NCBI RefSeq assembly: GCF_901000735.1
Contig: NC_081542.1
Location: 23,513,093 to 23,577,092 of the forward strand
DNA from: Corylus avellana
Taxonomy: Eukaryota > Streptophyta > Magnoliopsida > Fagales > Betulaceae
Direction of reading: 5' to 3'
DNA length: 64,000 bases
In this document: piece after piece, positions 24,891 to 35,829 of the stretch
How positions within the stretch are numbered: position 1 is the stretch's first letter
How the letters are laid out: each line of letters starts with the position of its first letter
Made by a program: the position numbers and the translations under genes
The notes under the pieces: generated by a model
The model's input: only the letters and a program-made list of their open reading frames with translations
Databases searched by the model: none
What the model was told of the DNA's origin: nothing

Positions 24891-25158
24891 AAATATAAAA
24901 GAATCAAAGAGAGAGAACGAAATTTAATCCCACAAATGAGGTTTTTTGTAGCAATTTACACAATTAATTTAATCCCACAGGAAATGATTAGGTAAGCCAC
25001 TTATTTTTTAGTGGCTTAGCTAACCCTGTGTGTATGAGATTAGTAGTCCCATGGGAATAGACTATTCCCAGGAATAGAGTGTTACCAAATAAAGGATTAG
25101 TTATACCTAGTGTTAGCTAGTCCAATTCAATGGTCTATTTCGCAAACCAAACGAGGCC
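24152..25158. mobile_element. PIF/Harbinger-like non-autonomous element with an empty-site allele
   Basis: The ends are inverted repeats GAATCGTTTGGTTTGCGAAA and GGCCTCGTTTGGTTTGCGAA, flanked by TAA on both sides. The homologous position in piece D (about 50630-50640) reads straight through with a single TAA, and so does the second D copy near 62340. The 3-base TAA/TTA duplication and GGCC-GTTTGG ends are typical of PIF/Harbinger and Tourist elements. The interior is AT-rich with GA and TA runs and no transposase. The copy at 48054-48495 occupies the same site in piece C. Confidence 0.85.
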
Positions 25159-25237
25159 TAAATTTGGACGATTGGGAGGGAATGTTTGTCACACCAAAGT
25201 ACTTTAATCTATGGAGAATAAATAAGTAATGGCATTT

Positions 25238-25462
25238 TGGGTGTGTATTTGAGGGACCTAAAAGTGCGTTTAATACTTAAAACGTTCATTTGAGAAAAAA
25301 AAAAAAAAAAAAAAAAAAAAGGTACTTGTTTGATAAAAAATTGAAAGTATTTTTAAGGGTTCAAAAAACTAAAAAATGGCTAAAACGTACTTTTGACAAA
25401 AGCTTAAAAACATTTTATTTTTTTGTTTAAAAACTATATTTCTCAAACGCAATCTAAAAATA
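25238..25462. mobile_element. MITE of the 220-base family
   Basis: Related to 16178-16395 by the words AAAAGTGCGTTTAATAC, AAAACGTTCATTTGA and TTTAAGGGTTCAAAAA, and the terminal CTCAAACGCAATCTAAA. A 28-base A run interrupts it. Confidence 0.6.
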
Positions 25463-26103
25463 TAATGAAAGATTATCTGGGGTTTATTCAAACCTCCCAT
25501 AAGTTATCATTGTTTGCTAATAAGATAAAATTTATTTTTCCTTTTCCTTTTCAACTCACATTCAATTCCATTCATTTTTTGTGTATTTTTATTTTTTTTC
25601 AAGTTTATTATTCAATCCATATGACTCGTATGTGGGTCATGCAAATCCAATCGTCAATTTAAAAAGAGTTGGACAAAAGATTGCCAATTGTTTAAAGAAT
25701 AATATGTCTCTATTTTAACATTCTCTCTTATACTTAATACGCTAATTTATTTAATTAAAATGTGATGTAAATTGAAGAGACAAAATCCGAACTCAAGTAT
25801 TACCTCTTACTCCAAAAAGGTGTCAGAAACTTCTGGGATGACATGTAAAAATAAAAAATAAATAAATAAATAACTTTGGGTCGAGGCCGGGTCGGGTCTA
25901 AAGCATGGGTGCATATGTCAGTTAAATGGGCTGTGGTTTCCTAAGATGGAGCATGTTGGACATTTGACGTAAAAAAAATGAAAATTCTGAAATAAAACAA
26001 AAAAGCCCATCATTTGCCACTCTTCCTACCTATAAATACACACGTACCAAATACGCCCAACCCTTTGGCCGGAGGAGCTGGAAATGAGGGAGACGAGGAG
26101 TAG

Positions 26104-26252
26104 ATGCAGCCGACCAAACCGGTGATGAATCCAGTCCCACCATCTGGACAGACCATCTGGTTCGATATCCCTTCTGCCAAGTCCAAGCAGGCTGCTTGGG
26201 GTAGCTTTTTTAATTAGATCTACGCCTTCAGTGCCGTGGAAGACTTCTGGAG
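26104..26252 (+). pseudogene. eIF4E-like first-exon fragment, copy A
   Basis: Translation from the ATG at 26104 gives GQTIWFDIPSAKSKQAAWGS, close to the conserved cap-binding entry of plant eIF4E (consensus TFWFDNPSxKSKQxAWGS). A TAG at 26215 breaks the frame. After it, in the frame starting at 26218, comes IYAFSAVEDFW, which matches the next eIF4E stretch, and then GAG followed by GTGAAG, where eIF4E exon 1 normally ends. The usual N-terminal residues and several intervening residues are missing. No exon 2 (normally starting LYNNIHHPSKL) is found downstream. I read it as a decayed, partial eIF4E duplicate. It recurs at 46968-47116 and 51903-52043. A small independent gene of 37 codons is a weaker possibility. 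Confidence 0.6.
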
Positions 26253-27321
26253 GTGAAGTCTCTTCCTTTTATTTATTTATTTATTGTATTATTTTGAGTT
26301 TTTTATCTTCTGGGTTGTCTTTATTTTGGTGCTGAGAGACTGAAAGTATTGGTTTTGGGTAGCAAAACGGAAAATTTTGATTTGGAAGAAAAAAAGTTGG
26401 GAAATTTATATTGTTTCTGTGCATAGAGACAGGGTGGTTTTGTTACTGTTTCTGTGCTAATGGATGTTTGAAGTAACCAACATATGTGGATCTGTGATTT
26501 TACTTGTGCTTGTGGTTTGCTGAGATGTCAGGCGGACTGAGAATTTTCCTGAAATTTGCTTAGGATAGAGGGCGGTTTGTACTGTATACATTGTGTAGTT
26601 TTGATAAACCGGTCATGATTTTTGTAGTTTGAATATCATTTGATTATATACTTCTGTTATGTGGTTAATTGTTCAAATGAGGGTAATCTGTATTGTTGGT
26701 TTTTTTGTGTTTTTGCATTCTCATACTACATGTGTTTGGTAGATCTTTAAAGATCAACATCAGCTGGTTAAAGATTCTCTGTTGAAAGGAAACTTAGTAT
26801 ATGTTTTGGGTATAGGTGTGTTTGTTTGGTTTGTGGATTTGCTGCTGAAAGACTTTGTTCAAAAAAAAGAAAAGAAAAGCAAAATAAAAGTTTGAACACC
26901 ATCTTTTGAGGTCAGGTTGTTGATGTTTTCAGTTATGGTCTAATTTGAACGCAGATCAAGAGCGTTGGGTGCTCTCTCTCTCTCTCACAGCTACAGAACA
27001 GCCCCTTGAACCTCTCTTGTCTTCCCTCTTTGCAACCCAAATCAAACAACTTTGCTTACCTTATTAAAACTCTAAAACCCCACATATTTCCCTGGACATT
27101 AGCCAACAAATAATTGATCAAAACAAGCCATAAAATGTCCTGTTATTTGCTGCTGCCTCAAAAATTCTGCAACCTGCCTCTTTTTGCAAGAATCACTGTA
27201 TTGGACGTAAAATTATATAGCTTCTGCCCCTAAACCACAATGTTATTTATGTCCATGATATTATCAAAATGAGATTGTTCTCTAAAAGTTTAAACTTTTG
27301 CAGCCATTGCTCACTCCATCC
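26253..27321. other. Non-coding DNA downstream of the eIF4E fragment
   Basis: T/G-rich sequence with intron-like composition and no exon that I can recognise. It is highly similar to 52044-53115 and, inverted, to 45898-46967. Conservation across three copies reflects duplication. The piece ends at the gap with CACTCCATCC, where the copies in C and D continue uninterrupted. Confidence 0.6.
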
Positions 27322-27421
27322 NNNNNNNNNNNNNNNNNNNNNNNNNNNNNNNNNNNNNNNNNNNNNNNNNNNNNNNNNNNNNNNNNNNNNNNNNNNNNNN
27401 NNNNNNNNNNNNNNNNNNNNN
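27322..27421. other. Assembly gap (100 N)
   Basis: Exactly 100 N, the conventional length for a scaffold join of unknown size. Order and orientation across it are not proven. Confidence 0.95.
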
Positions 27422-28342
27422 GTTTAATTTACACATAAATACAATATTCAGTTAATACATATATTCTCTGGTTATTTTAACATGGTATTAGAGTTAGGTT
27501 TCTAGTATCTTGCTTAGAGAATTTTTTTTTTTGTTTTGGAACCACAACCGTACGGTCTTTGTCAAAATTCGGAGGCTTTTTTCGACCTTGTTTTGGGATA
27601 AAAATTATACCAACAAGATCTACAAATTCCGATCTACACCGTGACGGTCTTCACTCTCCGTTCCAACCATTCACGCGCTCCCCGTGCCGCCATAAGTATT
27701 TCTGTCAGTGAAACACGTGCTCCACGCACTGCTGTCCTCAGCTAGTTAAAGAAAAAGAATACCAGATCCTGGTTCAGAGGTTGCCACTCTGCCTATCAGT
27801 GGCCACCACGTGTCGAGATGACGGCTCACGCACCGCTTCGATTTGGCTCTTCCTTGACCTGCTGCTTCTAGCTGTCGACGCGCCGTCGTCCTTAGCCGCT
27901 TGCAAAACACGAATCCTAGATTCAGGATCAAAGGCTGTCTCTCTACCGAACCACCCACGACATGCGCACTGAGGAGTCTCCACGCGCTCCACGCACTGCA
28001 AAACACGAATCCCATATTCAGGATTGGAGGCTACCGATCTACCGAACCACCCATGACACACGCACCGATGAGTCTCCATGCGCTCCGCGTACCGCCATTC
28101 GTTGGTATGTCCACCTTGAGTTTGAGGGGATATTAGAATATATTATGATATTCACCATTTTTGCTGAGTGATCTATATTTCCCTATATATGTATATACTG
28201 ATTTGATTTTGTAATATTGTTCATTAATTCTTGATTGTATTTCCTATTTTATCTGGCCTTATTCAGCTATAAATAGGCTCCTTTGTATACAGTTTAATTT
28301 ACACAGAAATATAATATTCAGTTCATACATATATTCTCTTCA
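27422..28342 (+). mobile_element. Short Copia-like LTR element, inverted copy, 5'-truncated by gap
   Basis: Contains the end of the 5' LTR, the TGGTATTAGAG primer site at about 27483, the internal region, the purine tract before 28131, and a 3' LTR 28131-28342. The 3' LTR starts TATTAGAATATATTATGAT, a one-base change from the TGTTAG start seen in piece A. Confidence 0.75.
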
Positions 28343-28347
28343 CTATT

Positions 28348-28580
28348 AAGGGTCTGTTTGATGGGCTTTAAAGTGCGTTTAACATTCAAAAAGTTCGTTT
28401 GAAGAAAAAAGTACTCGTTTAGTAAAAAAATTGAAAGCTTTTAAGAGTCCAAAAAAAAGAACAAGAAAAAAAAGGGCCAAAACGTATTTTTAGTAAAAGC
28501 TTAAAAACAAAATTTTTGCAAAAAAATAATTTTTGATTTAAAAACTTTATTTTTCAAATGCAATCTAAAGTACATACTTT
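28348..28580. mobile_element. 220-base MITE, inverted copy
   Basis: Mirror copy of 19015-19233. It begins AAGGGTCTGTTTGATGGGC and ends with TTTTTCAAATGCAATCTAAA. Confidence 0.65.
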
Positions 28581-29145
28581 AAGAGCTACGAAGACGTCCA
28601 AAGAGTTTCAGCGAGGCTGTACTATTTTCGAGAGAAATATTACAAGAGGCCTCAACTGGAGCGCTTTCAACGTCGAGCTGAGTAGATCATGAAAAATATG
28701 ACGATCATGACGTCAATTTTCAAAGTCATGGCATAAGAGGCAACCATAAAATGGTTGTCACCGACGCGTTACGCGTACGTAGGTGAAGGACAGCTCTTTG
28801 TGTCCCAACTGGATTGCAATTTCATTTCAATCATGTTGGCCTGATAACTCCAGTCTGGTCGTCTATCCAGAGTCCCAACCCACGTTACTCGGCACTTGAC
28901 TTTGCCCATGCATTTATTTTTGTCATCCCCACTAGCATTTATGGTCTCGTATGGTACATGTTTAAGATGTTAACTCCACCCTTCAAAAAAAAAAAAAAAA
29001 AAAAAATGTTATCTTCACGCGCATTTAGATTTTTAACAATTTGTTGCATGAATTTTACGTGTATTAAGTTATGTAGAGTCTGATTTTGTATCTAATCCGG
29101 TTTGCATCCAACTCAATTTAACGTTATAAGCCCTACTTTTTAAAT

Positions 29146-29177
<32 letters not shown>

Positions 29178-29386
29178 GAGGCTTAATTTATGGAGCGGAG
29201 GCTTGGGCCGATAGGTTTTGGCCAGTTTTGATGTTTTGAACCAGTTTGGGGTCATATTTATAATTGCTTATGACTAGGGTTTTGTGTGAATGTATTATTG
29301 ACGCCTTTCGTATTGTATTTTTAAAAAATAGTGAAATCTTGTTGAGACTTTATAGACGTAGAATTTAGTGATGAATCATATAAATT

Positions 29387-29974
29387 TAGGGATGTACAAG
29401 CAGTTGTGGTTAGCGGTTACTGGCTAAAACAGTTAACTGCAACCGAAACTACCTAAGTCAGTTATTAGATTTTAATAACCGCAACCACTCTACTTAGGCG
29501 GTTAGTGGTTATTTTATAATCGGTGATTAGCGATTATTCAAACCAATAACCGACGGTTTTATAACAGTTTTTTTTTTTATTTTTTTTAATATGGGCTTCT
29601 GGAGGTGTTTTGGGCCTTCATTGTGCCTATTTTTTTTGGGTTTATTTAAATAATTTTGGATTAAATTGTTCCAAAAAATAATAAATATGATGAAACCATT
29701 TCTCTAACTCGTATTTAAAACAACATGTTTTGGTGTTTAACACCAAAACAATGTCGTTTTAATGCTATATATTTAATATTTTATAATGTAAAATATATAT
29801 TTATATTATTATATATAATGATTGACAGTTAGCGGTTATTTTTCAGTTTTCCTACTCCAAAAATTGCTAACCGCCTCACCCTTGGTGGCTAGCGGTTTTT
29901 TATAACCACATACTAAAGTGGTTAGTGGTTGCGGGATAGTTATAATCATTAACCGCCCCATTGGTACACTCTTA
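29387..29974. mobile_element. hAT-like GCGGTTA element, inverted copy
   Basis: Mirror copy of 17611-18197, starting TAGGGATGTACAAGCAGTT and ending at the complement of TAAGAGTGTACC. Same internal GCGGTTA/TAACCGC clusters. Confidence 0.65.
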
Positions 29975-30419
29975 TGTAAATTTATGTGTTTTATTATAAT
30001 TACTTATTTTTACCACCTTAATTTTTTTTTTTCTTTTTTGCATCTCACTGACTTTGAGAAATATGCGATAAATTTCATAAACATTGCCGGAGTTGTTGCC
30101 ATTCTGATTATCGGCCGTTGATATAAATAGTGTTTGACTAGTGGGGAACAGAAAAGTAAAGGCAAACATTAAATATAAAAAGGGGTTGGCAATGGCAATG
30201 GCACCACATGGGGTGCATGTATTTATAATGGCATGTGAGCAAGTGTTAACATCATTCATCCCCAGAAAGACTCGAAATTAATGTGTTACCATCAGTCCAT
30301 TGTTTGGTCCATCAAGGAAAGGCTGTTTCTTTTGTTCTTTCTTGCTAAGTACGGCTGGGATCATGTCCAGATAATGACTTAATATTAATTAACCAACATA
30401 TTTAGTGTACAATATTGTG

Positions 30420-30826
30420 GTAACTTCATTTAAGACCTTTGAATTATCACGTGTTTTGAGAAGATTCCTTCAATTATTAAAGACTCTCAATTCTACTTTC
30501 TGAATTTATAATTTGGTGCAATTGACTCATTTCGTCAATTTTTTCCATTAAACCCTAATGGAAACCACTAAAAAAATAAAATTACTCTTCAATTTTTATT
30601 TTTATTTTTTAAATTTTAATTTGAAATTAAGGGTAAATTTAGAATTTTATAAAAATGTCAATGGTATAAATGTCATTTTACCACTTTTAACATCCAGAAA
30701 TTGACGGAGGGGTACATTGCATCAAATTGAAAATTCATGTGGTGAAATTGAGAGTTTTTAAAATTTAGGGGGGTCTTCTCAAAACGAATGGTACGTAATT
30801 CAGGAATTTTAAGTGAAGTTTCTCCA
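30420..30826. mobile_element. Foldback element, inverted copy
   Basis: Mirror copy of 16761-17165 with the same inverted ends and only a few base differences. Confidence 0.65.
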
Positions 30827-31189
30827 AAAATATATATTTATTCTTTTAGGTATTTATTATAGTTTTAATCAAATCTCTCTTAACCTACGGCCTCATTTAC
30901 CAAAATTTTGATTATAAATACATCATGTACGTAATTATATAAATGTATATTTAAGTTATTCAATAAAAATATGATACAAATTTTCTCCAAACTAGTCTTG
31001 AGGAAATATCTTTTAACCTATTTAAAATAGTGCCAAATGTCTATAAACATATAAAATGCACATTAAATTTAGTCTATAAGTTAGTAAACTGCTATTAATT
31101 AGGTTAGGAATTTAATGTGCTCCAGATTGGTTAGGAAGAAATTTCTGTCTATAAAAATATAGTCTTATCAAGCTCTTAATTTCATGTAG

Positions 31190-31410
31190 ACTAGAGCCTG
31201 TTTAGGATTGCGTTTGAACAATAGAGCTTTTGGGCAAAAGCTTCATTTTAAGCTTTTGTCATAATTGCGTTTTGATTATTTTTAGGCTTTTTGGACCCTT
31301 AAAAGCGCTTTTAATTTTTTTTTACCAAACGAGTATTTTTTTCTTCAAACGAACTTTTTGAGTGTTAAAAGTACTTTTAAGTCTTTCAAACGTAATCCCA
31401 AACATGCCCT
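31190..31410. mobile_element. 220-base MITE, inverted copy
   Basis: Mirror copy of 16178-16395, ending with AAACGTAATCCCAAACATGCC. Confidence 0.65.
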
Positions 31411-31431
31411 TATGAGATTGAATCACTCTAA

Positions 31432-32650
31432 CACTACAAAAAAAATAGGATTTTCTGACGTGGCTACAGTACATGTATTGTTGCCACGTCATTAATTTTC
31501 TGACGTTGGAATTTTACTACGTCAGGAATTTTTTTTCTGACGTGTTAAATACTACAACGTCAGAAAATTATTACAAAATTTAAAACATAAAAAAATATAT
31601 ATTTTCTGACGTTGCCACTTTTGCTGCGTCAGAATTTTTCTGACGTGGCACACCGCCACGTCAGAAAAATTTCTGACGTGGCAGTGTACCACGTCAGAAT
31701 TTTCTGACGTGGCACACCGCCACGTCAGAAAATTATGATACAAGAATTAATTATTTATTGTATATATATAAATAAATAATTATATAATTTTTTTCTGAAT
31801 TTTCTGACGTGGTGCTTTACCCGTCAGAAAATATATTAATTAGATTTTAATCTTTTTATAAAAACTCCTGACGTGCCATGTGTGGCACGTCAGAAATTCC
31901 CTCAATACTGTTGCAAAAATATGGGCGGGATTTTAAAAGTTTTCCCTCTTCTTTTTTCCTTCAACTTTTTACTCTTTTTATTCTTTTCCCCATCATTTAT
32001 TTCTCCCACTCTCTCTCCTCTCTCATTCTCCCTTTAATTAATTCTCCACACTACTCTAGATCTGCACGTTTTCTCACACACACACTCTCTCTCCTCTCTC
32101 AATCTCCTGGCCGGCCTGCTTCTCTGCACATGCTTGCACAGCATGCAGCTCCCTCTAGATCTAGAGGGAAACAAAGAAAGCAGCAAATCGAAGAAGAAAG
32201 AAGAAGAAGAAGAAAAAGAAGAGGAGAAGAGAAGCAGAAGACAAAAGAAAAGAAAAAAAGAGAAAGAAGAAGAGATCGATCTCTTCTAGAAGATAAGAAG
32301 ATTTTTGGGTTTTTAAGATTTGTTGAGTTTGGCATTTGGGTTTTTGGGTTTTTGGGTTTTCAGATTGATTTTTTGAAGATTTTTTGGGTTTGAATTTTTG
32401 AAAATGGAGATTGAAAAGAAGAGAGAGAGAGTGAGAAAATGGAGATCGAGGTGGCCGGAGAAAAGAAGAGAGAAAGAAAAAATTGAGAAAAGAAGCAAAA
32501 AAATTTTCGTTTCTCTGCACCTCTCCTGCAGAGAAACGAAAATCTCTGCACCGGCCACTCGAGTGGGGTGCAGAGAAATTCTTAAAAAAAAAAATAATTG
32601 AATTGAAAATTAATTTAAATTAATAAAGAAAAAATCTCTGATTAATTTAA
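31432..32650. mobile_element. CACTA (En/Spm-like) transposon terminus, truncated by gap
   Basis: The sequence starts CACTACAAAAAAAATAGG immediately after TAA, and the allele in piece A (16154) has no insertion there. The first 470 bases carry a dense subterminal array of TTTTCTGACGTGG and its inverse CCACGTCAGAAA, the layout bound by CACTA transposases. Behind it (31920-32600) comes a CT-rich leader-like region and then GA-rich DNA with no recognisable transposase. The other terminus is lost in the gap. The element must be longer than 1.2 kb. Confidence 0.85.
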
Positions 32651-32750
32651 NNNNNNNNNNNNNNNNNNNNNNNNNNNNNNNNNNNNNNNNNNNNNNNNNN
32701 NNNNNNNNNNNNNNNNNNNNNNNNNNNNNNNNNNNNNNNNNNNNNNNNNN
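32651..32750. other. Assembly gap (100 N)
   Basis: Exactly 100 N between CACTA sequence and the AT-rich hAT-like sequence. The two sides are not obviously related. Confidence 0.95.
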
Positions 32751-33903
32751 TTAATTTGATATTATATAATCATATAGTCTCATTAAATTATATCATATGA
32801 TTCACATGATTAATTATTTAAATTCTTATCATATTTACTTATAATCTTTTTTCTTTGAATTGAACTTAATATCTAATGGTAAATGGTAATGTTCAAACTC
32901 CTAAATTCTAAATTCCTAAAGTATCTAATAATGCTTTAATTAAATTGTAGACTTGTAGTTATAAATAATATATTGTTTAATTCAATTGAATCAATTGTGA
33001 TTATCATTGTACATGAATCATATGATTAACTTGTAAACTTATGACTTATGAGTTATGTCATATTATATATGTATTATTTATTATTATATAATCATATGAT
33101 TTAATGATCAAGTCATCATGTGATATAATCATATCAATTACAGTGATAATATATAAATTACTAAAATTATAATGATAATACATTAATACTTAAATTGTGT
33201 TTATAAGTAACACATTGGTCATTGTTTAATCCAATGTCAATTACTTAATTTGATATTATACGAATCATATCATCATTGTACATTAATAATATGATTCACT
33301 TGAAATCTTGAATAAAGTATTTGAATTGTCATCGAATCATATGATTAAGTATTGATATTATACATTTATATTATTCATATGCATATGTAGACTTATATAG
33401 ACTTATAACATATATAGACTTATAAGTTTATAACATACATTGAAAATAAGTCTCTAGATATTTAATTGTTGTATTAGTATGAATTGGTATACTTATGAGT
33501 TATGTCATATTATATATGTACAATTTGTTATTATATAATCAAATGATTTAATGATCAATCTCATGTGATATAATCATATAAATGATAATATAATATATTA
33601 ATACTCAAATTGTGATTTAATTATTTTTTAAAAAAAAAATTGTGATTTAATGATCAAGTGATTATGTTATATGTATAAATATTTTTATAATTATAATTAT
33701 AAAAATATATTATATAAAAAGGCGGTTAGCGGTTAGCGGTTACGGTTAGTAAACCCAATAACCGCTAACCGCTAACCGCTAGGCGGTTATAGCGGTTAGG
33801 CGGTTAGCGGTTAATACGGTTAAGCGGTTAGAGCGGTTAGCGGTTAGCGGTTAGAGCGGTTAACGGTTAGCGGGCGGTTTTTAACCGCCCGCCTTTGTAC
33901 CCC
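32751..33903. mobile_element. hAT-like element inserted in an exon, 5' part lost in gap
   Basis: The right end (33720-33903) is packed with GCGGTTAGCGGTTA and TAACCGCTAACC repeats and finishes TTTGTACCCCTA, matching the hAT-like ends at 17611 and 29387. Immediately after comes GGAATGATATGAAGG, which is in the middle of exon 2 of the unknown secreted-protein gene. The AT-rich 32751-33719, with recurring ATCATATGATT words and no open frame, is probably its interior. Confidence 0.6.
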
Positions 33904-33988
33904 TAGGAATGATATGAAGGGCTTGCTTCAGATTTTCAGAGAATTGGCTTTACAATTCTATTCCACCTCCGGTGATGATCTATGACAC
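33904..33988 (+). pseudogene. Last-exon fragment of the unknown secreted-protein gene, copy C
   Basis: Plus-strand translation reads NDMKGLLQIFRELALQFYST and then SGDDL and a stop, identical to the C-terminus of the D copy (49468-50209). Everything upstream in the exon is replaced by the hAT-like end. The downstream flank also matches D. The rest of this gene copy is not in piece C. Confidence 0.8.
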
Positions 33989-34391
33989 TCCCATGGGCTT
34001 CCCCACACCATACACATTCTTTTCTTCATTTTATTTTATTAGTAGAATGTGAAAAATAGGGTAAAAGATAAAAAATAATAAAAAAAATCATAAAATATTT
34101 GTAGTTAATTGTTTTTCCAATGAATGTTATTTTTTGGGTCGATGATCATTTACAAATTACAATGTGTTTTCTCTCTCGCAATTGTGCTTATTAAACGTTA
34201 AACTGTATTTAAAAAATAAATAAATAAATTTGCGTTTTACTTAACTCTGTTTTGAAATTGTTATTTTTTGATAAAAGCATGTTTTTAAACTGCTAAACCA
34301 AACGAATACTTAGCTGGGAGGGTCTCATTTATGCAAAATTTTATGGATATAAATTTCCTGTAAAAATTTCTTAAATCTAGCTTTTAAATAG

Positions 34392-35130
34392 GGAAAAATA
34401 TAAAAAAAAAACCCCATAAATTATGTTGTTTGCAATATAGTTTTTTAATGTTCAAAAGGTACTAAAATAGCACCCAAACTACTAAAATGTATCAAAAATG
34501 TCACTTATTTTTTTTATATTTCTATAATACACCTATTCTTTTAACAAATAAAATAATAAAATAATTGTAAAAAAAAAAAAAGTAAAAAATACAAAAAAAG
34601 GACGAATAAAAAAAAATGTTTTTTGAAATAAATAAATAATTAGTCATTGTAGTTGGCCTAAATTATAAATTGTTTTATATCGTATTAAATTAAAATTAAT
34701 GGGCGAATAAAAACAAATTTTTAATAGAATTTGACTCCTGGGACTAAATTATTATTATTATTTTTTTAATATCTCAAGAACCGTATCTTTGATTTTACTT
34801 TAATACGACATGAATAGTCACTGTAGTTGGCTTAAATTATTTATTTATTCCATTTTTTTTTTTTTTTGTATTTATTCTCCCATTGGTTTTTTTTTTGTAT
34901 TTTTAAAAAATTTGTTTGTTTTTTTTTTTTACAATTATTTTAATATTTTATTTGTTAAAAGAATATGGATATTATAGGAATATAAAAAAAAATAATAAAA
35001 AAATAAGTGGCCTTTTTGATACATTTTGATAATTTGAGACTACTTTAGTACTTTTTAAACATTAAAGAACTATATTATAAACAATTGATAATTGTTTAAT
35101 TATTGACAAAGAGAAAAGTGGTGTTTTTAT
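34392..35130. mobile_element. Foldback element, about 740 bases
   Basis: The ends are inverted repeats of about 200 bases beginning GGGAAAAATATAAAAA on each strand and sharing AAATGTATCAAAAA, TTCTTTTAACAAATAAAAT and AAAATAATTGTAAAAA. The interior holds two inverted copies of a TAATACGACATGAATAGTCA-like word. Most of it is present again at 48605-49110. It replaces the foldback element found at this place in piece A (22497-22855). Confidence 0.65.
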
Positions 35131-35469
35131 ATTTTTCCCTTGTTGTATACAAGTCCAAACCCATATAGGAATTCTCAAAATTGGGTTGTCTTTCACTTAG
35201 ATATTTGAAAGGAGAGAAGGCAATGGGGGCTTCTTTACGGGCTCTTGAAACTTATTGGGCTTGCCGAGGGACTCTTTGCTTGGGATATGACTTGATATGC
35301 CCAATAAGATTTGGTAGGAACTAGGAAGGCCAGTAGACATAGGTGATGAATTGATTGGGCCACAGAAAATGGCCCATAATAACCCAAAGAAGACCAACCA
35401 CATACCGTCTAAACCCAGATGTGGATAGACTTGTCAATAACGTTATATATTACATTTTTATCTTATAAT

Positions 35470-35655
35470 TATTATATGAGATATGTTTGATGACATTCTT
35501 TTGCACATCTCTTGTCCATCTTTGTACAAAAGAGGTGCAAATTTACCATTGAATGTGTGAGATCAGTATGAGTCCTACACATTCAACGATGGATTTACAA
35601 AATAGATGAACAAGAGATATGCAAGATAATGTAAGCAAACATTTCTCTTATCATA
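35470..35655. mobile_element. Hairpin MITE, copy C
   Basis: Inverse copy of 22046-22215, with the self-complementary words TTGAATGTGTGAGAT and CACATTCAACGATGGATTT. Its outer end near 35655 is where similarity to piece A stops and EXO1-side DNA begins. Confidence 0.65.
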
Positions 35656-35829
35656 AGGAGCCACAACATAAGACACGTTCTCCTGTTTTGACACCTTCCA
35701 TACGAAATAATGTCAATAGGAAAGGAGATAACATTTCGAAGAAGCATCTAGAAATATAAATCTATTTCATGATCTGATCCTTTTGGAGAATTAGTCTACT
35801 CTTGTGCCTCAAAAAAGCCTTTATCCTAC

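Larger units (their letters stand above)
27422..31431. repeat. Right arm of the 4 kb inverted repeat
   Basis: Reverse-complement copy of 16154-20166 with scattered single-base and homopolymer differences. It begins abruptly at the gap inside the 5' LTR and ends exactly where a CACTA element is inserted. No gene is present in it. Confidence 0.9.

Noticed and set aside
31600..31740. Inverted repeats at TTCTGACGTGG considered as a CRISPR-like or microRNA hairpin array
   Set aside because: The spacing is irregular and the run starts at CACTACAAAA, so a CACTA subterminal array explains it fully.
32099..32601. Several Phe/Ser-rich or Lys/Glu-rich frames up to 171 residues
   Set aside because: CT- and GA-rich low-complexity DNA inside the CACTA element; no transposase motif.
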